Shown here: one piece after another, positions 48,029 to 57,685 of the stretch | How positions within the stretch are numbered: the stretch's first letter is position 1 | How the letters are laid out: each line of letters begins with the position of its first letter | Assembly: GCF_007997005.1 (NCBI RefSeq) | Contig: NZ_VOSL01000043.1 | Coordinates: 114,753 to 178,752, forward strand | Direction: 5' to 3' | Origin: Lujinxingia vulgaris | GTDB lineage: Bacteria; Myxococcota_A; Bradymonadia; Bradymonadales; Bradymonadaceae | Length of the DNA: 64,000 nucleotides | The notes under the pieces: generated by a model | What the model was told of the DNA's origin: nothing | The model's input: the letters and a program-made list of their open reading frames with translations, nothing else | Database searches by the model: none | Position numbers and translations under genes: made by a program

Positions 48029-49035
48029 TCGTGGGTCTGGCCGGCGCCCTGCTGCTTTTAAGCGGGTGCATGCGCCAGCCCCCCGAGCCCAACCGCTTCG
48101 TGCCGGGCGATGCGCTCTACGAGCAGTACACCACCCGCGGAAAACGCCTGATCTTTGACGGCCCCGAGGGCGCGCTCATGAAGGTGAGGCTGCGCTCAAA
48201 GCAGGTGCGTATCTACGACAGCGCGCTGCGCCCGGTGGGGCGAGTGCGTTTCGGTGAGGGCGATCAGGTGCGCGCCTCGACCTTCGGTGGCGAGGAGGCT
48301 CAGAGCGGGTGGGTCAGCGACGACGTCGCCGAACTCCCTGGCCACTGGCGGGTTGAGCGTGCCGACGAGCGCTGGGCGATCTTCGACGCCCAGGGCCAAC
48401 TTCTGGGACTTCTCGAACCTCCGGCGCCTCGGGAGGGCGGCGACGCGCAGTTGCCGAAAGAAGCCCGCAACACCGCGTTGCCCGACGAACTCAGCGCCGA
48501 CGACCATGTCCTCTACGCCGCGCTGACCTCACCGGGCGCCGCAGCGGCGCGCCCCGACGTGATGGCCAATAAGAGCGTCGCCCCGGCCCGCACCGACGTG
48601 GCGCTCGAAGATGGCGAGGCGGTCGTCGAGGCCAGCCACGCCGAGGCCACGGCTCGCAGCCTGGCGCACACCGTGACCACGGGCCACGACGACGCAGGCG
48701 TGTCGCGCGATGACGCGAGTTCCGAGCCGACCTCGGCTCAGACGCAGCGCCACACCTCGTCCCCGGAACGCGCTCCGACCCGCGGCTGGTCGCTGGCCCG
48801 CGACTACCGCGATCCTTCGCCGCTGACGATCGATCGCAGTGAGACTCAGCCCCGGGCCCTGGCCGAAAAGAGCGAGGTGCTCGTAGCCCCCGCGGCGGCC
48901 GCCGCATGGAGCGATGCGGCCCTGCTCGCGCTCACGATCGAAGCGCTCCCTCCCCTCGCGCGCCAGGCCCTCGCAAGCTGGGTGGATCGCAACCTCGTCG
49001 GGTCGACATCGCCTGCCGGCGCCCCGCAGCCATGA
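47977..49035 (+). CDS. lipoprotein of unknown function
   Basis: Starting at ATG 47977, inside the end of nusB, the 352-residue protein has a very basic n-region ([10 protein letters not shown]), a hydrophobic core and lipobox LLSGC. Alternatively translation begins at GTG 48031, which would leave a short n-region. A folded domain (about 35-145) contains FDGPEGALMKVRLR and WAIFDAQGQLLGLLEPP. The following 200 residues are Ala/Pro/Asp-rich low complexity. No recognised family. The stop overlaps the start of the MBL-fold gene by four bases. Confidence 0.75.
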   Translation: MSEPKHHHRRPRRRRGLIVGLAGALLLLSGCMRQPPEPNRFVPGDALYEQYTTRGKRLIFDGPEGALMKVRLRSKQVRIYDSALRPVGRVRFGEGDQVRASTFGGEEAQSGWVSDDVAELPGHWRVERADERWAIFDAQGQLLGLLEPPAPREGGDAQLPKEARNTALPDELSADDHVLYAALTSPGAAAARPDVMANKSVAPARTDVALEDGEAVVEASHAEATARSLAHTVTTGHDDAGVSRDDASSEPTSAQTQRHTSSPERAPTRGWSLARDYRDPSPLTIDRSETQPRALAEKSEVLVAPAAAAAWSDAALLALTIEALPPLARQALASWVDRNLVGSTSPAGAPQP

Positions 49036-49742
49036 ACCCGACGCCCCTCACGCTGACCTGGTACGGACACGCCTGCTTCGGGCTCCGCGCCGGTGATCAC
49101 AGCCTGCTCATCGATCCCTACCGCCCGGGAGGTTTTGGCGGGAAGATGGCCCTGCCTCCCATCGACGACACCTTCGACGCGGTCGTCGTCACCCACGAGC
49201 ACGACGATCACGCCGCGCTCGACGCCCTCATCCACCCGGCTCCCCGCATAGAGACCGGCCAGCTCGGCCCCTTCACCATCGCCCGGACCCGGGTCTTTCA
49301 CGACGAGTACGGCGGCCGACGGCGCGGCGGCACGACCGACATCCTCAGCGTGGAGGTGTCCGGCAGGCGCCTCGTTCACCTGGGAGACGTTGGCCACAGC
49401 CCTCGCCAGGGAGACCTCGACGCACTGCGCGCAGCAAGGCGCATCGACCTCCTCATCGTGCCGGTGGGCGGCTACTTCACCATCGGAAGCGCCCAGGCCT
49501 GGGAGTGGTGCCGCGCGCTCAGCCCGCGGGTGGTCGTGCCCACCCACGCGGCCGACCCTCGCGTCGACTTAAACCTTCGCCCCATCGCTCATTTTCTGGC
49601 CAGCTCACCCCTGCCCGTCGAAGAGGTCGGGAGGAGCGTTGAATGTGGTGAGGCACTGCTTAGTTTTAGGAACAGGGTGATCGTGATGGGTACGTCGGCC
49701 CATAGAAGCCACGCACTCACCCCGAGACACCCGGCGGCATAG
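49032..49742 (+). CDS. MBL-fold metallohydrolase, UlaG-like
   Basis: The start codon overlaps the previous stop (ATGA). The 236-residue protein has LTWYGHACFGLRAG, HEHDDHAALD as metal motif, the later ligand in RLVHLGDVGHSP, and IVPVGGYFTIG with the last His in VVPTHAADPR. This is the UlaG/RomA-like branch of the metallo-beta-lactamase superfamily, with no signal peptide, so it is cytoplasmic. Substrate unknown. Confidence 0.88.
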   Translation: MNPTPLTLTWYGHACFGLRAGDHSLLIDPYRPGGFGGKMALPPIDDTFDAVVVTHEHDDHAALDALIHPAPRIETGQLGPFTIARTRVFHDEYGGRRRGGTTDILSVEVSGRRLVHLGDVGHSPRQGDLDALRAARRIDLLIVPVGGYFTIGSAQAWEWCRALSPRVVVPTHAADPRVDLNLRPIAHFLASSPLPVEEVGRSVECGEALLSFRNRVIVMGTSAHRSHALTPRHPAA

Positions 49743-49871
49743 TCTATGCATGCTCGCAGCCTGGCTTGTTGGGAACAATTCGCCTCGCTACGATGGTTCT
49801 AAGAGTGAGCGCGCAGGCTTCCCGGCCCGTTTCGTTCACTGGTGATGTGGTAACCAAGAGGGTGGCGCCCC

Positions 49872-50954
49872 ATGGAAGTGCAGCGATTTGAACAAGCCAT
49901 TTTGAAGATGGCCTTTGAGACCGACGCCCGGATCACGACCGCCTCGGTCGCCTACTACCTCGGGATCCCTTCGAGGGAGGCCAATCGCCTGCTCAATCAA
50001 CTTCTCGAAGAGGGGGTGCTCGAGCTCGACAGCGACGCCGACGGTAACCTCTACTACCAGGTGCCCAACGGCCAGAACCTGCACGCGCCGCCGCCTCGCC
50101 AGCAGACCGACCCGAGCTGGCAGGAGCTGGAGGCGGCCGCCGATATCGCCGCGGGCCGCACGCCGGCCCAGAATCCGGCCCCCACGCCGAGCTCTGCTGC
50201 GTCGCCCTCACAGCCGGCGCCGACGCCCGTCGATCCGGCGCGCTCCCCCTTCGGCGCAACCCTCGATGACGCCGCCGAAGCTCCGGCTTTTTCACCACGG
50301 CAGCATTCCGATGCGCCGCTGCAGCGCTACCCCGAGGCCGGGCGTTCCCCCGCAGAACGCGCACAACCCGACTTCGCGCCGCCTCCCGGCACCTCCCGCG
50401 AAGCCTGGCTGGACTATGGCGTGGTCTCTTCGCGTCGCGACCGCCCCACCCTCTCGCACCGCGAGGGCTATGATGGCGGCCTGCGCTCGCCCGAGCGCTT
50501 CTCGACCACCGCCACCGCCGGCTGCGACACCAACTCGGTGATCGTCGACGCTGCCGCCAGCTGTGAGCCCAAACCGCTCGCCAACCAGCGCGCCACCGTC
50601 GTCTCCTGCACCGGCTATGAGGCGACCTCCTACGCTCAACCCGAGAGCTCGCCCTTCGGCTTTGCTGTCCCGCGCCCCTCCACCGCCCTGGCCCCGGCCG
50701 GCGGCGGCGAGCTCGCGCTCAGCCAGGCCAATGCCCTCGATCAGCCCGAGCATCAACCGGGTATGGCGCTCTTGCTCAGTCTGATCCTCTGCGGCACCGG
50801 CCAGATCTACAATGGCGAGGTCAGCAAAGGCATCATCATGATGGTGCTCTGCATCCTCCTGTGGCTGGTGCTCCTGGGCTGGGTCGTGCACATCTGGTCG
50901 ATCGTCGACGCGGTCGTTGTCGCCGAGCGCATCAACCGCCAGTCCTCTCCCTGA
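49872..50954 (+). CDS. winged-helix plus TM2-domain membrane protein
   Basis: The 360-residue protein has an N-terminal winged-helix-like segment (MEVQRFEQAILKMAFETDA ... TTASVAYYLGIPSREANRLLN). A long Pro/Ala/Ser-rich linker (about 70-290) follows. A C-terminal TM2 domain has two membrane helices (GMALLLSLILCGTGQIYNGE and IIMMVLCILLWLVLLGWVVH) and the TM2-like tail VVAERINRQ. The domain order places a DNA- or protein-binding module on the cytoplasmic side of a membrane anchor. The family is unclear; the fusion itself is unusual. Confidence 0.78.
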   Translation: MEVQRFEQAILKMAFETDARITTASVAYYLGIPSREANRLLNQLLEEGVLELDSDADGNLYYQVPNGQNLHAPPPRQQTDPSWQELEAAADIAAGRTPAQNPAPTPSSAASPSQPAPTPVDPARSPFGATLDDAAEAPAFSPRQHSDAPLQRYPEAGRSPAERAQPDFAPPPGTSREAWLDYGVVSSRRDRPTLSHREGYDGGLRSPERFSTTATAGCDTNSVIVDAAASCEPKPLANQRATVVSCTGYEATSYAQPESSPFGFAVPRPSTALAPAGGGELALSQANALDQPEHQPGMALLLSLILCGTGQIYNGEVSKGIIMMVLCILLWLVLLGWVVHIWSIVDAVVVAERINRQSSP

Positions 50955-50979
50955 ACACCCGGAAGTCCCCTGAAATCAG

Positions 50980-51003
50980 GCCGCCGCGTCCCTGCGCGGC
51001 GGC
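50980..51003 (+). terminator. hairpin downstream of the winged-helix/TM2 gene
   Basis: GCCGCCGCG (50980-50988) and CGCGGCGGC (50995-51003) form a perfect stem with a 6-nt loop, 25 bp after the stop codon. The following bases are only moderately T-rich, so efficiency is uncertain. It separates this gene from the envelope-machine operon. Confidence 0.6.
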
Positions 51004-51085
51004 TGGAGCTTTGCCTGCCTTTCGGCTAGGGTGCCTCCCGATGTGACATCGTCTCGGAGCCCCTATTTCCGCGCTGGCATAAGCC

Positions 51086-52753
51086 TTGCTGAGCCCGAGA
51101 CCGTCCCTTTTTCTGTTCGGTCGGAGCTCGCGCTTGGCCCTCTATCGCCTGCACATCCTGCTTCTCACCCTCGGCGCCGCGCTCGGTGCCGGGTCGTGCT
51201 CCTTTGTGGACTTCGAGACCAGCCCCTACGCCCCCCGCGCCCTGCAGGCTGTCTACTCCGAACATGACGACCTGACCTACCTGGTATGGCGCATCGCTGA
51301 TGTCGCCGACCCCGAGCTCCTGACCTACGAGCTCTGGGAGGATGGCGAACTTCAACCCATCGATCTGAGCGACGCGCCCATGCCCTCGGAGCCCTTCGCC
51401 TGCGATCGCCTTTACCTCTGCCTGCAATACCAGGTCTCCGGCTTCTGGAGCCCGCCGGGCAACGGCACCGCCCTGCGCGCCACACACAAACGTTTTGGTC
51501 CCATCCCTTCGGCACCTGTGCGGCCTCAGCAGATCACCGCAAGCTTCGAGATCGCACCGGTCGCCACGGCCAACAACCGCTTCGCCGACGCCGGCCTCTT
51601 CGATGTCCTCTCGGCGATCAACCTTCCGCACCGCCGCACCTTTGAGTGGGTTCTCGTCGATACGCAACCCGGCGAAGACGACGCCCCCTGCGCAAGCCCT
51701 CCGGCCGAGGGGTGGCAACGCCTCAGCGATCGGGTTGAGCTACCCCAGAGCTGGACAGACAACCCTCCATGCATGGCCGTGCGCCCCCGGCGCTCCGACC
51801 AGCCCGCGCGCCACATCGTTGCGCGCCTGGAGCCCGGCCCCGTGCTCCACGTCGCCGAGCTCGACCACAGCATCGAGGCCATTCGTCATCCCACGCACAT
51901 CGCCTTTCTGGTCGATCTTCAGGTCACCAACGCCGGTCGCTGCCAGCAGATCGTCGACGCGGTGCGCCAGACCATCCTCAGCGAGTTCGCCGAGGAACAA
52001 AAACCCGTGCGCGAGCTCGGGGTCTACTACCCCCGCGACCGTCAGGGCCAACCGACCTCCGGCTGCGACCAGGCCACCAGCATCGACTACCCCATCAACG
52101 ACATCCTCGCTGAGGGCCGCAACGCGATGGCCGACGAGGTCGAGCGCTCCGCACTCACGCTGGTCGTCATCAACAACCTGCAGCTGACCGCGACCCCCGA
52201 GAAGTTGGCGCAGCTCCAGGCGTTCAACGCAGCCACGGAGCTTCCCGACGCCCCCTACAGCTTCGCCTGGCTCGTGGGCTCGGAGGCCTCGTACCCGGGC
52301 ATCACCTGGTCCTGGAACACCCCGTGGCAGGCTCTGGAGAGCCGCGACTTTGAGCCGCCGCTAAGAGCCGCCGTCCGCTACATCTTCCCCCTGACCAGCA
52401 CACCGCCCCTGGAGAACTATGAGCTGGAGCTGCCGGTGCCTCCCGGCTCTCGAACCCCGCAATACCTCAAGCTCTGCCAACTTCTCCCCCTGCCAACGAC
52501 CTACATCGCCGGGCGCCGAGAGTACCCCGTGAACGCGCATCAACTCGAATGGCCGACCGGCGAACTTCCGCGCCTTCGTTACGCGCTGACCACCACCGAA
52601 TTTGCGTATTATAACGACTTTTATGGAGGCTCCATTGAGGTCGTCTACGAGGTCTGCGACGCCTTCTGCGACAACGCATTTCAGGGCCGCAACGGCCTGA
52701 CCTACGGCTCCTGGCTCAACGCCCCCAACGCCTGCCAGTGGGGGGCGCCATGA
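51086..52753 (+). CDS. lipoprotein, first gene of envelope-machine operon
   Basis: The start is uncertain; TTG 51086 gives about 555 residues and an unusual N-terminus before the hydrophobic core (YRLHILLLTLGAALGAGSC), whose GAGSC is the lipobox. The mature protein has an Ig-like part (VYSEHDDLTYLVWRIADVA) and, from about residue 270, a region HIAFLVDLQVTNAGRC. That region has a weak VWA-like pattern, similar in style to the start of the 61820 protein. Many cysteines suggest disulfides. No recognised family. The stop overlaps the next gene (ATGA). Confidence 0.75.
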   Translation: MLSPRPSLFLFGRSSRLALYRLHILLLTLGAALGAGSCSFVDFETSPYAPRALQAVYSEHDDLTYLVWRIADVADPELLTYELWEDGELQPIDLSDAPMPSEPFACDRLYLCLQYQVSGFWSPPGNGTALRATHKRFGPIPSAPVRPQQITASFEIAPVATANNRFADAGLFDVLSAINLPHRRTFEWVLVDTQPGEDDAPCASPPAEGWQRLSDRVELPQSWTDNPPCMAVRPRRSDQPARHIVARLEPGPVLHVAELDHSIEAIRHPTHIAFLVDLQVTNAGRCQQIVDAVRQTILSEFAEEQKPVRELGVYYPRDRQGQPTSGCDQATSIDYPINDILAEGRNAMADEVERSALTLVVINNLQLTATPEKLAQLQAFNAATELPDAPYSFAWLVGSEASYPGITWSWNTPWQALESRDFEPPLRAAVRYIFPLTSTPPLENYELELPVPPGSRTPQYLKLCQLLPLPTTYIAGRREYPVNAHQLEWPTGELPRLRYALTTTEFAYYNDFYGGSIEVVYEVCDAFCDNAFQGRNGLTYGSWLNAPNACQWGAP

Positions 52754-53436
52754 ACGCCTCCTTACGCCCGGCCTTGCTCCTGGTCATCGCGACCGCCGCG
52801 CTGCTCGCCAGCGCATCGACCACCCATGCTCAGGACGCCCCGGCCGGCAACGGATCAACCTCCTCCGCCCAACCGCTGAGCGCACGCCCCACCGTCGAAG
52901 ATCGCCTCGGCGATAAAGACGCCCGCTTCTTCGCCCACGCCACCGGAACCTGGCTGATTCGCAACGACTTCTACGACAGCCCCGGCTACGGACTCGACGC
53001 CGGTTACTACTTCAACGAGCGATGGGGCGCCGAGCTCCGAGTGCTCCGCCTCCACAGCACCCTCTCCCGCGCCGGCAAGACCGTCTTGCAGCAGAGCGGC
53101 CTGGCCCCCGATCTGCGCGCCCCCGATGTGTGGCTGAGCGCCGGCGTGCGCACATCTGTGGGCTACGCCAAGATCCTCCTCTGGGATCGCTTCGTCACCC
53201 GCTTCGATCCCCAGCTCGTCGCTCACGCCGGTGTGCTCTTTGCCGAGGAGCGCATCGCCCCGAGCGTTGGCCTGGGCCCCGGCGTGCTCGTGCACCTGAA
53301 GTGGGATCTGCAGGTCAAATTCGATCTTCTGCTCACCGCGAACTTCGAGCGCCGCCAGCGCGGCATCACCCCGGCCTTCGGGGTGCTCCCCACGCTGAGC
53401 TTCGGCTGGTCCCCTCCGCGCGGAGGCCAACGATGA
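52750..53436 (+). CDS. outer-membrane beta-barrel protein
   Basis: ATG 52750 overlaps the previous stop. The 228-residue product has a Sec signal peptide (cleavage near THAQDA) and a series of alternating amphipathic strands. These begin TGTWLIRNDFYDSPGYGLDAG and end TPAFGVLPTLSFGWSPP, with aromatic C-terminal strands as in outer-membrane barrels of the type often found in myxobacteria-like genomes. Its place directly between two lipoprotein genes suggests a complex. Four-base overlaps on both sides show tight coupling. Confidence 0.82.
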   Translation: MNASLRPALLLVIATAALLASASTTHAQDAPAGNGSTSSAQPLSARPTVEDRLGDKDARFFAHATGTWLIRNDFYDSPGYGLDAGYYFNERWGAELRVLRLHSTLSRAGKTVLQQSGLAPDLRAPDVWLSAGVRTSVGYAKILLWDRFVTRFDPQLVAHAGVLFAEERIAPSVGLGPGVLVHLKWDLQVKFDLLLTANFERRQRGITPAFGVLPTLSFGWSPPRGGQR

Positions 53437-55412
53437 CCCCGCGCCCCACCATCACCACAGCGCGCCTGGGCCTCACCCTGGCCGCGCTCTTGCTCTCGGC
53501 CTGCATCCCCCTCGACACCGTCGATGACCCGGCGCTCGGGCCTTTTGATGCCCTCCACCGGGGCGATCTCAGCCAGGCCGAGCAGCGCCTGGCCCACCGC
53601 GTGCAGCGCGGCCCCCCTGGCGAGCTCGATCCCATCGCCCGCGACCTCATTGACCTGGCGACCTGCGTCGTGCCCACTGCCTCCGGCGACCTGGCGGGCC
53701 ATCATACGACCTCCGACGCGCACCTGCTCGCAAGCCTCATCGCGCTCGAAGACACGCGCCGCCTGCGCCTGATCCGCCAGTCCCTCAACCTCCCCGCCGA
53801 GCGGCGCGCCGGCTGGCACCGCGGCACCATTCACACCACGCTCACCTCCCGCGACGCGTTCAACACCGAGCCCGCCGACGTGCCGGCCGACACGGTGACC
53901 TGGCCCGCGCACACCGAGCGCTGGCCTGGCGAGCGGCCAGCGGCCGTGGCGATCGACTGGGAGTGCGAGTCGCTTGGAAAACGCGCGCGCGATATCTCAA
54001 GCCACACCTGGCTTGCCCGCGAATCCGATCAAACCCGCATGGCGCTTGAACTTCTCGACATCTCCGACGGGCCCGACCTGCCACAGCTGCACGAGGCGTT
54101 GAGCGCACACCTCGTCGATCTTTCGCTGAGCCGGCTGGAGCGCACGCCCGGCACGCAAACGCCTCAACAGATCGTCGCCCTGGCCCGCGAGCGCGCCCAC
54201 GCCACACTCGCCGCCCGCGACGCGCTCCATCACATCCAGCGCGTCAACGCCCGCGCGCCCTCCCCCGGCACCCTGGCCAGGCAGGCCTCCCTGGCCATGG
54301 CCACCGGCGAGGTTGAGTTTGCCAGCGACGCGTTGCGCCTGCTCAGCGAAGAGCTCAAAGGCCCCATCGCCCTGGCCGCGCGCTACCTTCGCCTGCGCCT
54401 GCTCTGGCTTCAGGGCCGCTTCGACGAAGCTGCCCATCTCGCGCTGCCTCTTCCCCCGCCGCAGTCCGGTTACTTTGAGGCCCACGCCTACTTCGGTGTC
54501 ACGGCGCTTCGCCGCAGCGGCCGCACCGACGCCTTCCTGGGCGCCGCGCGCGAAGCCCTGCGTGACCGCGACCGCGCCCAAAACCCCTACCTGGGCGCCG
54601 TCTATCAGGAGGTGCTGCGCGAGCTGGCCACCTACCAGGTCGACGCGCGCACCTTCGAGATCCTCGAGGAGTTCGGGCCTCGCAACAAGCTCCTGGAGCG
54701 CGTCGCCGAGCTGGCCGATGTGGCCATCGACGCCGGGCGCCCCCGCGTCGCCGAGAGTCTGGCGCAACATCTCCTCAACGAAGATCGGGACGCGCGCCGG
54801 CGGCCGCGCTACCACGCCACACAAGCGCTGGCGGCCTTCCTCCTCGACGACGCCCCCGCCTTCGTCGACGCCCTTCGCCTCATCGCCCCTCGCCCCGACG
54901 CCATCATGGAGGTGATCCCCGCCCGGCGACGCGCCACCTTCTTCGCCGAAGCTGACGCCCAGCTCGCGCGCGTGCTCCGCGCCGCGCTGCCCCTGATGGC
55001 CGAGTGGGGCGACTCCCCCGCTGACCAGGCCCGCCGCCAACGCTGGCTCAGCCTGATGATCGAGGAGCTTCAACGCTTTATGCGCACCACCCCCGACTCC
55101 GCGATCGGCGAGGAGCTTGAAGAGCTCTACCACCTGGCTGGCGAGCTGCTGGAGGATCATCCGCGCGGCTACGCCGAGCGGGTGGGCCGCGATGAGGCCA
55201 CCGCGCTGATCCTGGGCACCGTGCACCTGCCCCCGGCCTACCTCGCGCTCGACGCCCCCAACCCCCGCATGAGCTGGCCATCGGTGCGTTCACTTCTTAT
55301 CGTGCCCCGCGATCAGGGCGCGCTCAACGCGTGGCCCTCGGGCTTTGATTTTGAGCGCGACGCACGCCCGCAATCCAACACGTCCGACGAGCAACCCGCC
55401 GAGGCGCCATGA
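53433..55412 (+). CDS. lipoprotein with TPR-like helical repeats
   Basis: Start ATG 53433 overlaps the previous stop by four bases. The 659-residue product begins with a signal peptide and lipobox (LLLSAC), then is almost entirely helical, with helix pairs such as DLSQAEQRLAHRV and YLGAVYQEVLRELATYQVD that look TPR- or solenoid-like. A periplasmic scaffold is the likely role. Family not recognised. Its end overlaps the next gene by four bases. Confidence 0.8.
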   Translation: MTPRPTITTARLGLTLAALLLSACIPLDTVDDPALGPFDALHRGDLSQAEQRLAHRVQRGPPGELDPIARDLIDLATCVVPTASGDLAGHHTTSDAHLLASLIALEDTRRLRLIRQSLNLPAERRAGWHRGTIHTTLTSRDAFNTEPADVPADTVTWPAHTERWPGERPAAVAIDWECESLGKRARDISSHTWLARESDQTRMALELLDISDGPDLPQLHEALSAHLVDLSLSRLERTPGTQTPQQIVALARERAHATLAARDALHHIQRVNARAPSPGTLARQASLAMATGEVEFASDALRLLSEELKGPIALAARYLRLRLLWLQGRFDEAAHLALPLPPPQSGYFEAHAYFGVTALRRSGRTDAFLGAAREALRDRDRAQNPYLGAVYQEVLRELATYQVDARTFEILEEFGPRNKLLERVAELADVAIDAGRPRVAESLAQHLLNEDRDARRRPRYHATQALAAFLLDDAPAFVDALRLIAPRPDAIMEVIPARRRATFFAEADAQLARVLRAALPLMAEWGDSPADQARRQRWLSLMIEELQRFMRTTPDSAIGEELEELYHLAGELLEDHPRGYAERVGRDEATALILGTVHLPPAYLALDAPNPRMSWPSVRSLLIVPRDQGALNAWPSGFDFERDARPQSNTSDEQPAEAP

Positions 55413-56398
55413 ACCATCTGCTAAAATGCGCATCAGCGTTGGTGATCATGGCCATGTTCACCCTCGGCCTGGCCTCACTTGCCCCCGCCGCCCATGCCGT
55501 ATGCTTAAGCGGGCTCTTCGGCGCCAAAGACGATGACAAACCGGCGGAGAACGGCCCGCGCTGCACCTTCCACGAAGACTGCGCCGAGGGATTCTCCTGC
55601 GTCGATATGGTGTGCCTCTCACCCGAAGCCATCGCCGAGCGACAGGCACAGGCCCGGGCCACCGAGAGCGATGCCACCACGGTGGCGCCTCCCTCTCAAG
55701 CCCCATACGACGGCGGCGCCGACAGGGTCTGCGGCCAGAACCGCCGCTGCCGCATCGAACGCCTTAAAGAAGAGCAACGCGCGCGCCGCCATCTCGACAT
55801 CGCCCGCCAGCAGCTTCAGACGCGCCGCCAGGCCGAGGCCATCCTGGCGCGCCGCGAAGAAGACATCCACCGCCTCGACAAACCCTGGCTGGTCGGCTTC
55901 ACCGCCCGCTTCTTAGGCCCGGGCGTGCTCGTCGGCCGCACCTTCTTAGGCGGCCACCTGCGCGCGGAGGCCACCGCGCTCTTTGTCGACCAGTACTTCT
56001 ACTACCAGCCCGACGACCCCTCCCTGGGCTACGTCGACGGCAACCAGTCCTTCATCCTGGGCAGCGCCCAGGCCACCTACCTGCCCTCCACGCGCTGGTT
56101 CTCCCCCTACCTCAGCGCCGGCTTCAGCATGGCCTCGGGCGACTTCTCCAGCTACGCCGGCGGGAGCAGCTCCGACACGCAGGTCAAATACCACCTGGTC
56201 ACCGCCGCGGTGGGCTTTGAAGCCCAGTTTAAGATCGGCCTCAACGCGCGCCTGGGCGTCACCCACGGCCGGGTGCTCTACAACCAGGTCAGCTTCGCCC
56301 CCGGCGCCTACGACCAACAGGCCCGCGACAACCTCCGCGCCTACATGAACTCCGACGGCCTCTTTAGCTTCGACTTCACCCTGGGATGGGCCTTCTGA
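55409..56398 (+). CDS. outer-membrane barrel protein with Cys-rich N-terminal region
   Basis: The 329-residue product has a signal peptide (ending around AAHAVCLSG). A short region with paired cysteines (RCTFHEDCAEGFSCVDMVC) and a charged, helix-prone stretch (RRHLDIARQQLQTRRQAEA) follow, then about eight to ten beta strands (FLGPGVLVGRTFLGGHL, FSPYLSAGFSMASGDF) ending in an aromatic FTLGWAF. Such a C-terminal Phe is typical of outer-membrane barrels. Its stop overlaps the next start (TGATG). Confidence 0.8.
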   Translation: MNHLLKCASALVIMAMFTLGLASLAPAAHAVCLSGLFGAKDDDKPAENGPRCTFHEDCAEGFSCVDMVCLSPEAIAERQAQARATESDATTVAPPSQAPYDGGADRVCGQNRRCRIERLKEEQRARRHLDIARQQLQTRRQAEAILARREEDIHRLDKPWLVGFTARFLGPGVLVGRTFLGGHLRAEATALFVDQYFYYQPDDPSLGYVDGNQSFILGSAQATYLPSTRWFSPYLSAGFSMASGDFSSYAGGSSSDTQVKYHLVTAAVGFEAQFKIGLNARLGVTHGRVLYNQVSFAPGAYDQQARDNLRAYMNSDGLFSFDFTLGWAF

Positions 56399-57666
56399 TG
56401 ATGATGTTGAATTCACGCCAAAACCTCCCGCGCCGTGCACCAGCCTCCGTCACGCTGGCTCTGCTCACGCTCTGCGGATTGCTCGCCATCGCCTCGCCGG
56501 CGTGGGCACAATCCGCCGATGAACTTCGCCTGGACGACGCCCCCGCCTCCGAGGACACCTCGGGCGACGAGGCCGAGCAGGGCGATGACGCGGCGGAACC
56601 CGCCAGCAACGAAGCCAGAGTGCGACCGGCCCCCACCGCCGAAGATCGCCAGCGCCAGGCCTCCGAGAGCGTCGCGCGCCAGCTCCAGACCAGCGCCAAC
56701 AGCGTCACCCTCTACCAGCTCGCCGAAGAGATGGTCGACGAGGCCCTCTCCGACATCGCCGACCTCAACCCGTCGGTCGTCGCCCCGGTGGCGGTGCGAA
56801 ACCTCGACGTGTCGCCAAACCTGAGCATGCATTTTGGCGACTTCGTACAGAGCACCTTCGTCTCGGCCGTGGCCAACCTCACCGACATCCGCATCAAACG
56901 TTGCGTGGCCTGCCGCGCGATGCGCTCTCGCGTCGAAGGCGACGACTGGGTGGTGAGCCTGGGCCTGACCGAACACGAAGACTTGCGCCGCGAGGCCGAG
57001 CGCCTGGGCGTCAAAACCTACCTCGACCTTCGCTTTCATTTCTTCCCCGAGGCCAACGTCGCCGCCATGCAGCTGGAGATCTTCCGCGCCGACGACGGCG
57101 CCATCCTCTGGAGTCAGACCTACCGCTCCGACGCCACCACCGCCGCGATTTTGCGCTCCGGCGACCGCGTGGTCGGCCGTGCCGAGCGGGTGCGGGAGCT
57201 GGAGCGCAAGATCGAAGAGCGCCCCTACTACGGCCACATCCTCTACCTGGGCATGAGCACCATCCCCTACGACGGCCCGGCCGGCGCCATCACCGGCGCG
57301 GCGCTCGGCTACCGACTCTATGAGCGTTTTGGCGAAGATCGACGCTACCTTTTCGGGGTTGGCGCCGAGGGTTTTGCCAACTTCTCCGACGCCAACGGCC
57401 TGCTCGGCGCCTTTGTCGGCGCGACCTTCCAGCGCGAGCTGCTCCCGCCCAACCTCAACAGCTTAAAGCTGCGCACCGGCCCCACCGTGGGTGGCTTCTT
57501 CGCCGGCAGCGAGGGCAACTCCTTCTCCGCAGAATGGGGCCTGGACGCCGTGCTGCAGTTCCGTCTCGGAGCCGGCATCAGCCTGATGTACTTCCTCCCC
57601 ACCGAATACGCCGGCTACGACCTGGGTGGCTTTGGCTTTAAAGCGCGCGCCAGCTTCAACTGGTAA
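56398..57666 (+). CDS. periplasmic / outer-membrane protein
   Basis: ATG 56398 overlaps the preceding stop. The 422-residue product has a signal peptide (about 38 residues, SPAWAQS) and an acidic linker. A domain with DVSPNLSMHFGDFVQSTFVS, a CVACRAM motif and YLDLRFHFFPEANVAAMQLE follows. The beta-rich C-terminal half has barrel-like strands (GTGAALGYRLYERFG-like repeats, ending GFGFKARASFNW). The middle may be a periplasmic domain similar to those of CsgG-type lipoproteins. Family uncertain. Confidence 0.72.
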   Translation: MMMLNSRQNLPRRAPASVTLALLTLCGLLAIASPAWAQSADELRLDDAPASEDTSGDEAEQGDDAAEPASNEARVRPAPTAEDRQRQASESVARQLQTSANSVTLYQLAEEMVDEALSDIADLNPSVVAPVAVRNLDVSPNLSMHFGDFVQSTFVSAVANLTDIRIKRCVACRAMRSRVEGDDWVVSLGLTEHEDLRREAERLGVKTYLDLRFHFFPEANVAAMQLEIFRADDGAILWSQTYRSDATTAAILRSGDRVVGRAERVRELERKIEERPYYGHILYLGMSTIPYDGPAGAITGAALGYRLYERFGEDRRYLFGVGAEGFANFSDANGLLGAFVGATFQRELLPPNLNSLKLRTGPTVGGFFAGSEGNSFSAEWGLDAVLQFRLGAGISLMYFLPTEYAGYDLGGFGFKARASFNW

Positions 57667-57685
57667 TTCGACCGAAGGATTCGAC

